DNA of 18,941 nucleotides from Physocladia obscura. Taxonomy: Eukaryota > Chytridiomycota > Chytridiomycetes > Chytridiales > Chytriomycetaceae. Below the pieces are notes generated by a model. The model was given only the letters and a program-made list of their open reading frames with translations, was not told the origin of the DNA and searched no databases. Within the stretch, counting starts at the first letter, position 1. Each line of letters starts with the position of its first letter. Position numbers and translations under genes: made by a program. The stretch is taken from positions 1-18,941 of the forward strand of contig JADGJH010000419.1 in NCBI GenBank assembly GCA_027596945.1, read 5' to 3'. Below, one piece after another: positions 1 to 10,500 of this stretch.

Positions 1-486
1 GTCTTTAAAAGAAATCTTTCCATTTTCCTTGCCACACAAAACTCTCTTATATTAATACAAAGCTTCCACTTAACAGAGAAGCAAATCCACTGTTTCTTTT
101 TTTTTTCTTTTTGTTGCAAAATTGACAATCATACTTCAAAAACCTGAGCCTCCAGAATTTGCCACTTTTTGTTCCAGCAAAAGGAAAAAAAATATTTTTT
201 TGAAATAAACGTATAGTATAACAAATTTTGTCGCATGCAGTACAATTGAACCTATTTTTCTGAAACAGACCTGCGTGGTATTTGAAAAGCGTCACCAAAT
301 ACCACTATTTTTTTTCTTGTTTGAGGTTTCAAAATGATAAATTCAATACCTTAAATTTATTTACTTTACAGGAATGACAGAAACACTTTTTACATAAACC
401 ATTTTTCAAAAAAAAGACAATGAAAGTGTTATTTTTCTTGTCAAGAAAATTTTTTATTCCTTTTTTCCAGTTAAATTTAATACGAC
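1..486. other. Upstream non-coding region of the SEC7-type gene
   Basis: AT-rich DNA with T-rich tracts (about 98-113 and 307-320) and a pyrimidine-rich stretch just before the start codon. An in-frame TAA at 478-480 lies three codons ahead of the ATG at 487, which supports that start. A minus-strand frame across 47-298 is open and contains two Cys-X2-Cys pairs, but it has low-complexity lysine and phenylalanine runs and no recognisable family, so it is not called a gene. Confidence 0.5.
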
Positions 487-3400
487 ATGAGTAATCACAG
501 TGGTGGCGAAACTTTCATAAAGCGAACTCTTGAACAACTGGCCAGCTCAAAGGAGGGCAAGAAACTTCCACTTTTATTATCCAGTGCTAGACTTGCTCAA
601 GGTGAAAGAAAGAAAAGACGGACTATTTGATGCAATTAAATATTAATTTATATTACATGTAGTGGCATTGGATCGAAAAGATAGCGACATTGGAACCATG
701 CGAACCATTTTCCAACCGTTCAAAATCGCGTGTCAGTCCCACCAAGCATCTCTCGCGACAACAGCCGTCGACTGTCTAGGAAAACTGTTCACCTTCAATT
801 ACTGGGCGCGTTTCAGCGGCGGTTTGGAAGCGACTGACGAAATAGTCCAAGCGGCAATCTTTTCCACACCAAATCAAAATCAATCCAATCTCGCAGCTCC
901 ATCGCGAAACGACCCGCGGAAAAGTTCCACTTCAAATAATTCCGACAATTCCACCGATCCATTTGACACGGATGGAATAGAAGACGCGTTCGTCACCGAA
1001 ACAAGCGCCATCAGCGGCGTGATTGTTAACGCGATATGCGACAGCTTTACGCCGCCCGCGCCTGGAAGTGCCGACGATGAAATTGACGAAAAACTGCAGT
1101 TACAAATTGTGAAAGCGCTTCTTTGCGCTGTTTCTTCATCACCAACAGCAACCACATTTAAAGGTGTTGTTTTGATGCGCGCCATTAAAACTACTTTCAA
1201 TATTTTTCTGCTCGCACATTCGCAGACAACGCAAATGCTTGCGCAAACTTCATTGCAGCAAATGGTTCAAGCTTTATTTGGAAAATTTTTGCCGCCAGAA
1301 CCTGTTGCTGCAAAAATTGCCAGGAACAACAGTGGTGTTCTGCTTGACAGTCCACAGAATAGCACGGCTTTGGTGTCGCCGTTGCAAACAGGAACAAGAA
1401 ATTCTGTGGTTCAAAAATATGAAACAGAAAGTGGAGTAGGCAGCGTAAAAATCACTCAATCGCAAGATGGCTCGTAAGTCACGTCATTTTCTATTATTTT
1501 TTTCTAAATTGATAACAGATCTGTGATTATTGAAAATTTGACTGAAATTCAAGAGAAAAAGAAAAAGGATCCAGTTGTTCAAGGCTATCGTAATTTACAT
1601 CTTGTATTTCGCACATTTTGCAAATTGAGCATGAAACCTATTCCTGGCACTGATATGTGAGTATCTATGTTATTCATTTATTTTTGTGCATATTTTAAAA
1701 CGCAAACAGGCACGGAACTGATTTGCGATCGCCGTACATGAGATCTAAGCTTTTGACTCTTCATCTACTGAATATGATTTTGACCTCTCATCTTGCAGTC
1801 TTGCTAGTACCTACGCCTTTGCTGTTTTCTTCTGTAACAAGTGAAAATTCATTATTTATACACTCAGTGAAGCAATTTTTGTGTCTTGCACTGAGTAGAA
1901 ATACTGCAAGTATTGTTCCGCAAGTTTTTGATATTAGTATAGAAATTTTTGGGAAATGCTTAATTGGATTGCGTAGCGCAATGAAGGTTTTCGTATTCCA
2001 AAACTATAACGTAAAACAAATACTAAAAAAAAAAAAAAAAAAAACAGAAAGAACTCTCAGTTATTTTCACCGAAATTATAATCCCAATCGCCGAAGCTCG
2101 CGCAACAACATCAATAACGTTTCACCAACGGAAGTCTCTCCTTAAGTCGCTCTTACGAATCTTGACAGACCCAAATGCAAACGGCGGACGCGTCCTTGTG
2201 GAAATCTATTTAAACTATGACTGTGACCTTGAAGCCACTGCACAGGAAAATATTTGGGAAAGACTAATCACGATTCTTTCAATGTCAATACAAGAAAACA
2301 ATAACGCTCCAGCCAATTCTGTGGCAGGTGGAGTCCAGACTTTCACAATCAACAGCGGATTATCATATAGCAACGGACCACCAAGTTTGACAACACATAG
2401 TCTCTTTACTTACACAAAGGATCAAATCAGAGAGCTGCATGCCACTATTGGTGACCATAACGAAATTAAAAGACGGAGTTTAGAGCTTTTAGTACAAGGG
2501 ATATTAAAGCCACTTGTTTCCTGGGTATTCCAAAAAGCTGACGCTGACGCAAAAATGACAGGCGAATCTTCAACTGGTGGAAGTGAAAAAGATCACAGTG
2601 ATTCAAGTCTTGGGCTGCTGAAAGACAGTGAAAACTTAACGTCGCGCAATACAGACGACCCGGCACAATTTCAAAATCTGAAACATCGAAAACAAGTGTT
2701 AATTGAAGGAGTAAAGCGGTTTAATGTTAAACCGAAAAAGGTAGTTCCATTTCATCGAATTTTCCACAACTCTTTGACTGCTTTAATTAGGGAATGCAAT
2801 ATTTGCTTGATTCAGGATGCATACCTTCGAGAACTCAAAAAGATATTGCTTTATTCTTACTTCACACAGAAGGTTTAAACAAAACGATGATTGGTGAATT
2901 TTTGGGTGAAGGGTAAAGCAAAAAAAAATTCTTACTTTTTTTGATTGTATAACAATATTCAGAGACGAGGAAAATATTGCCATTATGCATGCATTTATTG
3001 ATGAGATGGATTTTTCTCATATGCCGTTCGTAACTGCCCTTCGAACGTTTCTTCAATCGTTCAGACTACCTGGAGAATCCCAAAAAATCGACAGATTCAT
3101 GCTTAAGTTTGCCGGCCGTTACGTTCAAGGAAATCCCACCAGTTTTTCAAGCGCTGACACTGCCTACGTGCTTGCATATTCCGTCATAATGCTAAACACA
3201 GATCAACATAACGCCCAGGTCAAGAAAAGAATGACAAAAACAGAGTTCTTGAAGAATAATCGGTAAGCTTATTAGTTGAATGAAAAAAAATGTAAAATTC
3301 ACACATACACAATTAAACCAGTGGTATTGATGAAGGCAAAGATATATCACCGGAAATTCTTGAAACAATATTTGATGAAATCCAAACAAATGAAATTGTT

Positions 3401-6400
3401 ATGAAAGAAGAACACCATATAAAAATTGCTGCCGCAGCGGGAACATCTAGTCGTGATAGCTCAGCCGCCTTACACTCCAGAAAAGGTACATCAGAAGCGA
3501 TGGCAACGAAAACAGAAGCTTTGTTCAACAACTTGAACAAAACAAACAAACGTACTATATCTGCATCTCCACTACCAGATGCACCGCAAGAACAGGGCAG
3601 GCAGCATCAATTCATACGAGCGAGCCATTTTGAGCACGTGAAGCCAATGTTTTCATTGATTTGGATGGCAATCTTGGCATCAATTTCCACACCACTGCAA
3701 GATTCAGAAGATTCCGGAATGATTGCAATAGCACTGGAAGGGTTCAAATACGCTGCAAAAATTGTTTGCTTATTTGACTTGTCCGTTGAACGAAAATCTT
3801 TTCTGTCGACGTTGGCGAAAACGACATGTGTCAGTAGTCTTTATGACTTGAAATCTAAGCATGTTGAATCTATTGCTTGTTTGCTTGATATTGCTTCAGC
3901 TTCAGGGAATTGCATTGGTGAAAATTGGACTGATGTGGTTTCAGCGATTTGCCAATTAGAAAAAATTCAGCAATTGACAGCTGAAGTAGCGAACCAAAAG
4001 TAATTTTCTTTGTTGCTTTTGTGACCATTACTTAAATTCTTTATTAATTTTTTTATTTTCATAAATTTAAACAATTCAGGAATCTAGATGCAAAAACGCG
4101 CCAAAATTCACTAAAAAAAGAAACGCGCCTTCTTAACGAAGATGCAATCACAAGCGCGCTCTGTCAATCAATGACGCTGAAGGTCGATCGCGTTTTTGGT
4201 TCATCTGCAAACTTGAATGGACCTGCAATTTCAGAATTTGTTAAAGCAATGTGCGCAGCTTCATGGGAAGAAATTACCAACTCATCCGTTGCATCTGAGT
4301 ATCCACGCATGTATTGTTTGCAAAGACTTGTTGAAATGTCATATTATAATATGAAAAGAATTCGAGTTGAATGGTCTGGGCTGTGGGTAATTTTAGGAGA
4401 TCATTTCAATCAAGTTGGCTGTCATAGCAACTCTCAAGTTTCTTTTTTTGCTCTTGACAAACTGCGTCAGCTGGCAATGAAGTTCTTGGAGCTTGAAGTG
4501 AGTACTAATTGCCTTTTTTATTTTTATTTTATTTTTGGTTACATTTTTTAGTGTTTATTTATTAACTTTAATACATGGAACAGGAACTTCCAAATTTCAA
4601 ATTCCAAAAAGATTTTTTAAAACCGTTTGATTTTATTTTAGCAAACAACAAAGACGTAAAAATTAAAGACATGTGCTTGACATGTTTACAGCAAATGATT
4701 CAAGCCAAAGGGGCAATTATGAAGTCAGGGTGGAAAGCAATGTTGGGAGCATTTATGAGTGCTGCCAAAGAGTCACACGGTATTTCTAGTTTTCATATTT
4801 TCTCTGTCTTGCCATACGTATTTTTATTGTATTTGCATAGACCAGATATTAACATTGTCTTTTGACATTGTAAAATCAATTTTCAAAAATCATTTTGAAA
4901 ATATTGTTGCTAACCTGGCTTTTCCGGATTTTTTGGCATGTATTGTTCAATTCTGCAAAAATAAGAAAAACGAAAAAACTGGGTAAGATGTATATTAAAA
5001 CTTAATTTAGTTTCTGCTGAATTTTTTGTTTTGAATAAGGTTACAAGCCATCGAGCTGCTAAGACAGTCAATTTCTCGCATTCCTGAAATTTCAAAAACA
5101 GCAGCTGGAACGAAAATTCTCCAAAATACTGCTGCACCAACAGAAAAAATTATTGTTGAGATATTGTCTGGAAGTCCTGTTGCTATGCTGATCCTGAATG
5201 GGATGGAAAAGACAGTTACAGTAAGCAGTCAGTCTAATAACACGACTCCAGTAGCCAGTTCACAGCAGGACTTGAGTGGCAGTTCCATTGAAGAAATATA
5301 TTTCAAATTTTGGTTTCCCGTATTTCACTCCCTATATTTGGTAATCATGACTTGTGAGTTGGAAGTTCGGACACGCGCCTTGAATCATTTATTTGATGCA
5401 TTGAAAATTCACGGGGCAACATTTTCACACGATTCATGGGAAATTGTTGCGAATGGGGTTCTTTTTCCAATATTCGATGACTTAAAGAGCTCTAAACCTG
5501 AAAGCGGTGGAAATACTGACAACAAATTTGCAAATAGAGATGAACTTAATGTGTGGGTTAACACAACAATGATACAAGTTTTAAAGCAGTTTATTGAATT
5601 ATTTGGACAATATTTGGATGATTTACTTTTTTGCGTTGATGGAATATTTGATTTATTGGTTGTTTGTATGACCCAAGGTAAATTAACCTTTCAAATTTCC
5701 CGTTTGCAATCATTTCTGAACTTTTCTTTATACAGAAAATGAAACATTGGCTAGAATTGGATCAACATGTTTACAGCAATTTATTGCCGCGAATTTTCAA
5801 AAAATTGATAACGACTTGTGGGAAAAATTCTGTTCAATATTTCAACATCTCTTCAAGGTCACAACTCCAGAAGCTTTATTTTTCGATTATCGAGCAGAAA
5901 TGCCGCAAGAGCCACTTGGTGTCATTGCTCCACCTGAATCAGATGACGCTGAGGCTGAATTTACTAATTCACAATTTGATTCACCTCCCGTGTCAAATGT
6001 CTACAATTCGTCCAATGCAGTTCCAGATATAACTGGAAAGCCCAAACCACTTAAGAAAGATTTTCCTGGAATTATTACGAATTGTATATTGCATTTGCTC
6101 ATTATTCAGACATTGCAAGAAGTTCTGGCAGCTGGTGCAAATGATGCTGTTTATCGATCCCTGTCATCCAAAAATTTGTTTTCTCTGATAGATTGCCTTG
6201 AGCGAAGTTATCAATTTGCAAAGGCTTTTAATGAAGACATGAACCTTAGAATGGCTCTCTATAAGATGGGCTTTATGAAAACATTGCCAAATTTATTGAA
6301 GCAAGAAACGAGCAGCGTTTCCACGTACATTGGAATACTTATTAAAATGTATTCAGATCCAAGTCAAGAAAGGCAAGGTACCAGACTGGAAATTGAAAAA

Positions 6401-6870
6401 AGGCTGATTCCGTGAGTGCATCTTTTATTGACTCTTTTCAACCAAGACTGACTCAGATTAATGAATGCAGATTAAGCTATAGTATTCTTGTGGATTATAA
6501 TAATTTGGATCCTGAAACAAAAAAGAGAAATGTGGCTTCGTGGAAACCAGTTGTTGTTACCATACTGAATGCTCTGATTGATTTTAATGAGACTCAATTC
6601 AAAACGCATATCCCAGCATTTTACAACGAAGCTCTAAATCTTTTGTTGCATGACGTTAGCGCAGATATCCGATTAGTAATGCATTCATTACTTGTTCGAA
6701 CTGGTTTGGTATTTGGAATAACTGGAATGGAAACTGAGGAAAAGGGAACAAAAGATACGTGCAATAGTGAAAAAGCTGAAATTCTTCCAGAATCTATGGG
6801 GAAATTTGAGGCAAAAAGGGTTGAGCAGGGAGATGTTCTGCAGGAGTCGCGGGTTGATTTGTCTTTTTGA
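487..6870 (+). CDS. SEC7: Sec7/BIG-family guanine-nucleotide exchange factor for Arf GTPases (14 exons, complete)
   Basis: Large Arf-GEF that loads GTP on Arf1-type GTPases at the trans-Golgi to drive coat recruitment. Exons: 487-601, 663-1473, 1519-1656, 1710-1986, 2048-2740, 2791-2912, 2963-3262, 3322-3999, 4080-4497, 4584-4779, 4841-4982, 5040-5677, 5736-6411, 6471-6870. All introns are GT..AG, phases are consistent, and the sum is 5604 nt (1867 aa), normal for the family. Visible domains: N-terminal DCB (residues about 1-250); HUS box with NYDCD at 503-507; Sec7 domain about 670-845 with [12 protein letters not shown] carrying the catalytic glutamate (E757, codon 3075-3077) and the second motif [13 protein letters not shown]; then HDS-type helical repeats including [45 protein letters not shown] and [10 protein letters not shown]. 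The C-terminal ~60 residues are charged and unconserved. The wording is closer to fungal than animal members. The donor of intron 4 (GTTTTC at 1987) is weak; an alternative at 1993 would add two residues. Confidence 0.95.
1987..2047 (+). other. Intron 4 of the SEC7-type gene with a 20-nt A run
   Basis: This 61-nt intron joins ...SAMK to KELSVIF, which restores the expected family sequence. It carries a perfect TACTAA branch-point motif at 2021-2026, then an uninterrupted A run at 2025-2044, and ends in CAG. The polypyrimidine tract is replaced entirely by A, and the donor GTTTTC departs from the GTRAGT-like donors of most other introns in this gene. Because the run is a homopolymer, its exact length may be a sequencing artefact; the reading frame does not depend on it. 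Confidence 0.8.
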
Positions 6871-7477
6871 AATATTGATGTTTCAATAACAACGACTACA
6901 GCTAGTTGGCAATTTTTTATTTAATATTGCAAGCGGGTTTTAAATCGCTAAAGCAACAGAAACGAGTGGCTTTGAAAAGCAGTGGGCTTTAGATGGCAAA
7001 GCACGGCGAGCTATCAAATGCAACTGAACAAATAAACTCAGAGCCCAAACGAATTTTTTGTATAAGAAAGTCTCATCAAGATTGCCGAAGCGTCAGCGGT
7101 GGCTGCGACATTCGATGAATTAACGGAGTCAAATCTGAGGCTTGCGTACGGCTGTTTTGAAGGTTTTTGAATGTTGCGTTGTTGTAATCCACAGCTCCAT
7201 TGATCAACCACTACCTACAGTTCAAAGTCGAAAGTTCAGAAGGTGCTAGTCCATCTTTCTGGTTCTTTTTCCTTTTTCTTCTTGTGAATAATGATTATTA
7301 TTTGGAGTGATTCCGAAATCGTACAAGTTTATTTTCCAAGCCCTTTGGATTCACATTAGTTGGTGCTGAAAGTAATTTATCGTTGACTTCAGTCGAGAAA
7401 CCAGAATTTTTTTTTTTCTTCCAAAACATAAATAGAGATCTTTTTGAATTAACTATCCCCAGAAAATGAAAATAAAC

Positions 7478-8043
7478 ATACGATGAACGTACGGAGCCTT
7501 TTATTTCAGACACGAGCTTGGAAAAATCCAAAAAAATTTGAACCTGATACTTTTCCTAAGTAAAAGCTTGACTGTAAAGTTTGGAAGTGAAATTTTATAA
7601 ACTGCTTTAGTTATGAACAAATAAATTTTGAAAAATTTGATGACTGTTTTAAATAGCCGTATGTTCAACGTACGAGCCTATGTTTTAATATAAATAAAAA
7701 ATTTCAAGAATAAGGAAAAAAGTTCTGTAAAAAGACATTATTCTGAATGGAAAACAAGTAAAAATTCAAAGCAGAACTTAACATAAGCATGAAAAAAACG
7801 GAAAAAAAAAACAACCAAAATCGTAGTTGCAGAGTGTCAATCAGTGAGCTTAAGAGTGAAAATCAGAGTAACACAATAATGAGAATGGTTGCACAAAGAG
7901 CAACTAGGACTTACCAGAAGCAGCAGGGTAGCAAAAAATTGGTGCTGGGGTGTGGTACTGTACTGATTTTTGTGTTCTGTATGCTCAATGTACAATTAGG
8001 TTTTTTTTTCTTTTGATTTTCAAAATGTACGTTCAGAACATAC
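7478..8043. repeat. Four diverged copies of a GTATGTTCAACGTAC-like motif
   Basis: Related 15-21 nt words occur at 7478-7498 (ATACGATGAACGTACGGAGCC), 7659-7678 (GTATGTTCAACGTACGAGCC), 7979-7993 (GTATGCTCAATGTAC) and, inverted, at 8027-8043 (GTACGTTCAGAACATAC). The first two also share a GAGCC followed by a T/A-rich tail. The core is close to palindromic (GTAC at one end, GTAT at the other). They may be sites for a DNA-binding protein or eroded ends of a small repeat; no evidence separates these. Confidence 0.45.
7789..8016 (+). CDS. Doubtful small ORF (75 aa) with one hydrophobic segment
   Basis: An ATG-initiated frame of 75 residues: a lysine/asparagine-rich, basic N-terminal half followed by a hydrophobic segment (about residues 50-70, LVLGCGTVLIFVFCMLNVQL) and a terminal phenylalanine run encoded by a T tract. 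This could be a small tail-anchored membrane protein, but composition alone could produce the same pattern in AT-rich DNA. It contains one copy of the local repeat motif. There is no recognised family, no conserved motif and no support from neighbours. Confidence 0.15.
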   Translation: MKKTEKKNNQNRSCRVSISELKSENQSNTIMRMVAQRATRTYQKQQGSKKLVLGCGTVLIFVFCMLNVQLGFFFF

Positions 8044-8420
8044 AAAAAGTTCTGGGGTTATGAATTTGCATATTTTTAATTTCAGAGAAAGCAATAACTA
8101 GTTTACCAGCATCAAGACTGTATTGAAGAGGCCTGCACTATTTACACCGAATATGTTTTGAGCATTTCCATTTTTTCAGTCAGCCACAAAAAACTGTGCC
8201 ACTCACAATCTTTTGCTGTTTTATTTCACCATTCCATTTCTCAACAAGAGACATAACAAACATTTGCTGTCGCGAAATCTACTGAGCTTTAAAATTTTCT
8301 TGGTAGTTTGAAGTTTTCATTGTTTTTGACACCAGCTGAAGGGACTGAATTCAAGGTCGGAATCAGGATTCTATTTTTAGCTGAACAGCTCAGAATTTTT
8401 TTTGCCGAATTTCGCTTCTT

Positions 8421-8506
8421 ATGAACAATGACTTTTGTCCTTTTCAACAATACCGCCTACATTGTTCAGAAAATCATTGCTAATAATGAGCTCAGGAAAC
8501 ATCACT
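8421..8506 (+). promoter_or_regulatory. Overlapping upstream ORFs at the 5' end of the seven-helix gene
   Basis: Two ATGs lie just before the main start. The first (8421) opens a 20-codon frame ending in TAA at 8481-8483; a second TAA at 8484-8486 overlaps the A of the main ATG (8486). The other (8429) opens a 26-codon frame that ends in TGA inside the main coding region, at about 8507-8509. If the transcript begins upstream of 8421, both would burden initiation at the main ATG, a classic arrangement for translational damping. If transcription starts between 8437 and 8485 they are irrelevant. The transcription start is unknown. Confidence 0.35.
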
Positions 8507-9310
8507 GATTACGTTACCACAATTATACCGAATGTGGACAAGGCACTTTGCTTACTCTGTCTGCTGTTAGTTCTCCTTGTCATCTTTGTTGTTTTGCACT
8601 TGGAGCTTTGGCTTCACAGCAAAGAAATTTCAATGTCTACTGTATTAACGACTCCAAACGTGCTTCTAATAATATGGCTTTCCTCGTTACTTGGATATTT
8701 TGCAAGTGAAGCAGATTTGATTGTTGCGCAAAGTGGCACAGCATTTCTTGGTTCAGCACAACTCAGCTCAATGTGGTATACATGGCTCCGTGCAAACGCA
8801 CTTATGAAATTTAACTGCAGCAAAATTTACATGAAAACAAAATATTCAATTTTGATGATAGCTCCTATCGCGTGCTTTTCACCGTTTATTGTCTCATTTC
8901 TGTCGATAAATCGCGATACTGCAGAATATGGTGCAAATGGCGCAGCACTTGGAATTGTATTTACGGCCAACTGCATGTGCTGTTATGCCTTCATTAAGCA
9001 GTTTTTTTATGCTGGTGCAACGCCGGCTCCTGTAAATTTTCTGACGATTTCGCGATTTGGACTGTGTTCGAAATTGGCAAATATGTCTGCGATTACGCTC
9101 ACCGTCTTATATTTTATATTGAATTCAAATGGCAGGCTGAATTATCAAGGAGAGGTTGAAAACGCTACAGTAGTAGTAGTGTTAAATTTATTATTGATGA
9201 CCAGCCCAATTTTGTTATTTCTATTGAAAGTGGTACTGTTGCGGCGGTCATTTAATCAAAAAAAAGAAAGTGAATTGAGTCGGTCGGAGAAGGGAACGAT
9301 GCAAAAGTGA
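8486..9310 (+). CDS. Seven-helix integral membrane protein of unknown function
   Basis: The single-exon frame encodes 274 aa from the ATG at 8486. A TTG-initiated extension from 8435 is open but needs no use. Seven hydrophobic segments are visible, at about residues 20-42 (CLLCLLLVLLVIFVVLHLEL), 52-74, 77-100, 115-138, 150-175, 195-215 and 225-252. A short N-terminal tail holds a possible N-glycosylation site (NIT), and the C-terminal tail is basic and serine-rich (RRSFNQKKESELSRSEK). The layout, with an outside N-terminus, seven helices and a cytosolic charged tail, is that of a receptor-like or orphan 7TM protein. No class-defining motif (DRY, NPxxY, or a retinal lysine in helix 7) is apparent. 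A conspicuous stretch SMWYTWLRANALMKF follows helix 3. I do not recognise the family with certainty. A candidate AATAAA lies far downstream at 10065-10070. Confidence 0.75.
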   Translation: MSSGNITDYVTTIIPNVDKALCLLCLLLVLLVIFVVLHLELWLHSKEISMSTVLTTPNVLLIIWLSSLLGYFASEADLIVAQSGTAFLGSAQLSSMWYTWLRANALMKFNCSKIYMKTKYSILMIAPIACFSPFIVSFLSINRDTAEYGANGAALGIVFTANCMCCYAFIKQFFYAGATPAPVNFLTISRFGLCSKLANMSAITLTVLYFILNSNGRLNYQGEVENATVVVVLNLLLMTSPILLFLLKVVLLRRSFNQKKESELSRSEKGTMQK

Positions 9311-9557
9311 TGAGAATTTTAAGAAAAAAATTATACTTTGTATTCAAAAGCAACCAAAACACTGCCCACAATAACGACGACAACAACGGCAGCAACAACG
9401 ACGCATTGCATCCAATGGATATGAAAAAATAATTTAACACACTTAATTGAACTTAAGCGCTGCCGCTCTTCCTATTCTAGACAAATACCAAGCTGGGTGC
9501 AATAATGGGGCATAACATCACCAAATTTAGTGACAACGACGGCAATGGCAGTAGCGG
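9311..9557. other. 3' flank with low-complexity Asn/Asp-type repeats
   Basis: After the 7TM stop, 9349-9430 holds AAC/GAC-rich sequence. In one frame it gives an asparagine/aspartate run (AHNNDDNNGSNNDALHPMD) ending in TAA. A similar GACAACGACGGCAATGGC stretch recurs at 9531-9550. These look like simple-repeat-derived sequence, either 3' UTR or eroded low-complexity coding DNA. No start or splice signal makes a convincing gene. Confidence 0.4.
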
Positions 9558-9831
9558 ATATTCCAATACCACTCAACTCGTTATAATCACCCGTATCAAT
9601 TTTTTCCCGCGGATTTTGCGCGAGTTTTTCATTCGCCGTTTGTTCCTACTCGTTGACTACAAGTTTTACCAAACCATCTTACTTTATCACCAAAAATTTC
9701 TGATGTCACCGTGGATACAACAACCGAAGATTCTGCAACCGCAGTTTATAATAATTGGCTAACGTTTACGCAATGGCTTGAAATATGTTCTAGGAGTAGG
9801 AAAGAACCTTATCCAATCTTCCTGTGATGAT
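9558..9831 (+). pseudogene. Stop-interrupted reading frame of unknown origin
   Basis: One frame stays open for about 90 codons except for a single TGA near 9651. Before the stop it reads like FPADFARVFHSPFVPTR; after it, ISDVTVDTTTEDSATAVYNN, then WLTFTQWLEICSRSRKEP and a stop at 9829-9831. The amino-acid mix (balanced acidic, aromatic and Trp residues) is more protein-like than the AT-rich flanks. A second frame of 85 residues from ATG 9505 overlaps it and is less plausible (repeated FF/LL/II). No family is recognised. It may be a broken gene, or two exons with an unrecognised intron spanning the stop. Confidence 0.3.
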
Positions 9832-10500
9832 AACAATAATAACGACAAAAGTATTGCAAAGAACGGAGAGTGAACAGGCTTAAAAAGTGATAACAGAAAT
9901 ATAAAAAAGAAAAATTCGAAGCAAATAATACTCAAAACACTGGTTTTTGTGCCAGCATAAATCAATTTTTCACTTGAAAATAAAAAGCGTAGCAATTGCG
10001 AATGGGTTGTACTCAATACACTCAGCAAGACATTTCTCCACAAGTTTAGATTATATATAATTCCAATAAACTGATTGAGTGCAATAGTGGAGATAAATTT
10101 GAAGTTAAGTAGTTTGGCAACAAGAGCAGGAAAATAATATTCTCTTAATGAAAGAAAATATATTTACCAATAGAGCTGCGCATGTGGGAGCTGCATCATC
10201 CAGTTCAACTCAAGATTCAATGCATATACTTCAAGCTTGACATTTGTATGTGCTTTGTTTTTTTGTTTATTTTTAACTAGGTAATTTTTTGACCTTGATA
10301 AACAAATCAAAGAAACTGTGACAAAGAAAAAAACTCACTGCTTTCACCATTTTGTCACAGTCTCATGAATAAGAGCCATTTAACGGTGATACAATATCTC
10401 TTGTGTTCTTGCCAAACTGTTCAATTTAACACAAAAATAAGAACATTCTGAAATAAACTAATTTAAAAAACAAAAAATATTAAAATAAAAACCAACCAAA
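9832..10500. other. AT-rich intergenic DNA, no clear gene
   Basis: No supported gene. One 30-codon frame from ATG 10148 to TGA 10240 reads MKENIFTNRAAHVGAASSSS and on; it is open for a further 13 codons upstream and could be a small exon, but nothing corroborates it. AATAAA occurs at 10065-10070. From about 10250 the sequence becomes more AT-rich and leads into the mobile-element block. Confidence 0.4.

Larger units (their letters stand above)
6871..8420. other. Intergenic region between the SEC7-type and seven-helix genes
   Basis: About 1.55 kb with no convincing gene. A candidate polyadenylation signal AATAAA lies at 7031-7036, roughly 160 nt after the SEC7 stop. The stretch 7066-7170 is noticeably richer in G and C and is open on both strands for about 35-55 codons without a usable start; it could be an unrecognised exon or old 3' UTR. 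Further on are short AT-rich stretches and a diverged motif family, listed separately. No RNA gene was recognised. Confidence 0.5.

Noticed and set aside
47..298. Minus-strand 83-codon frame with Cys-X2-Cys pairs
   Set aside because: Lys and Phe runs come from A/T tracts, there is no recognised family, and it lies in the upstream region of SEC7; the pattern is easily produced by AT-rich DNA.
2741..2790. Uninterrupted frame through 2741-2878 as part of the SEC7 protein
   Set aside because: It destroys the start of the Sec7 domain; splicing 2741-2790 restores [15 protein letters not shown] and the [16 protein letters not shown] segment.
6413..6470. Reading straight through exon 13 into a new ATG-less frame as a separate gene
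   Set aside because: A normal 59-nt GT..AG intron (6412-6470) joins the two parts in phase, and the downstream protein continues the Sec7 family C-terminal region.
9759..10043. Minus-strand 94-codon frame rich in Phe, Leu and Ser
   Set aside because: It is low-complexity, without start context or domain, and is antisense to A-rich DNA.
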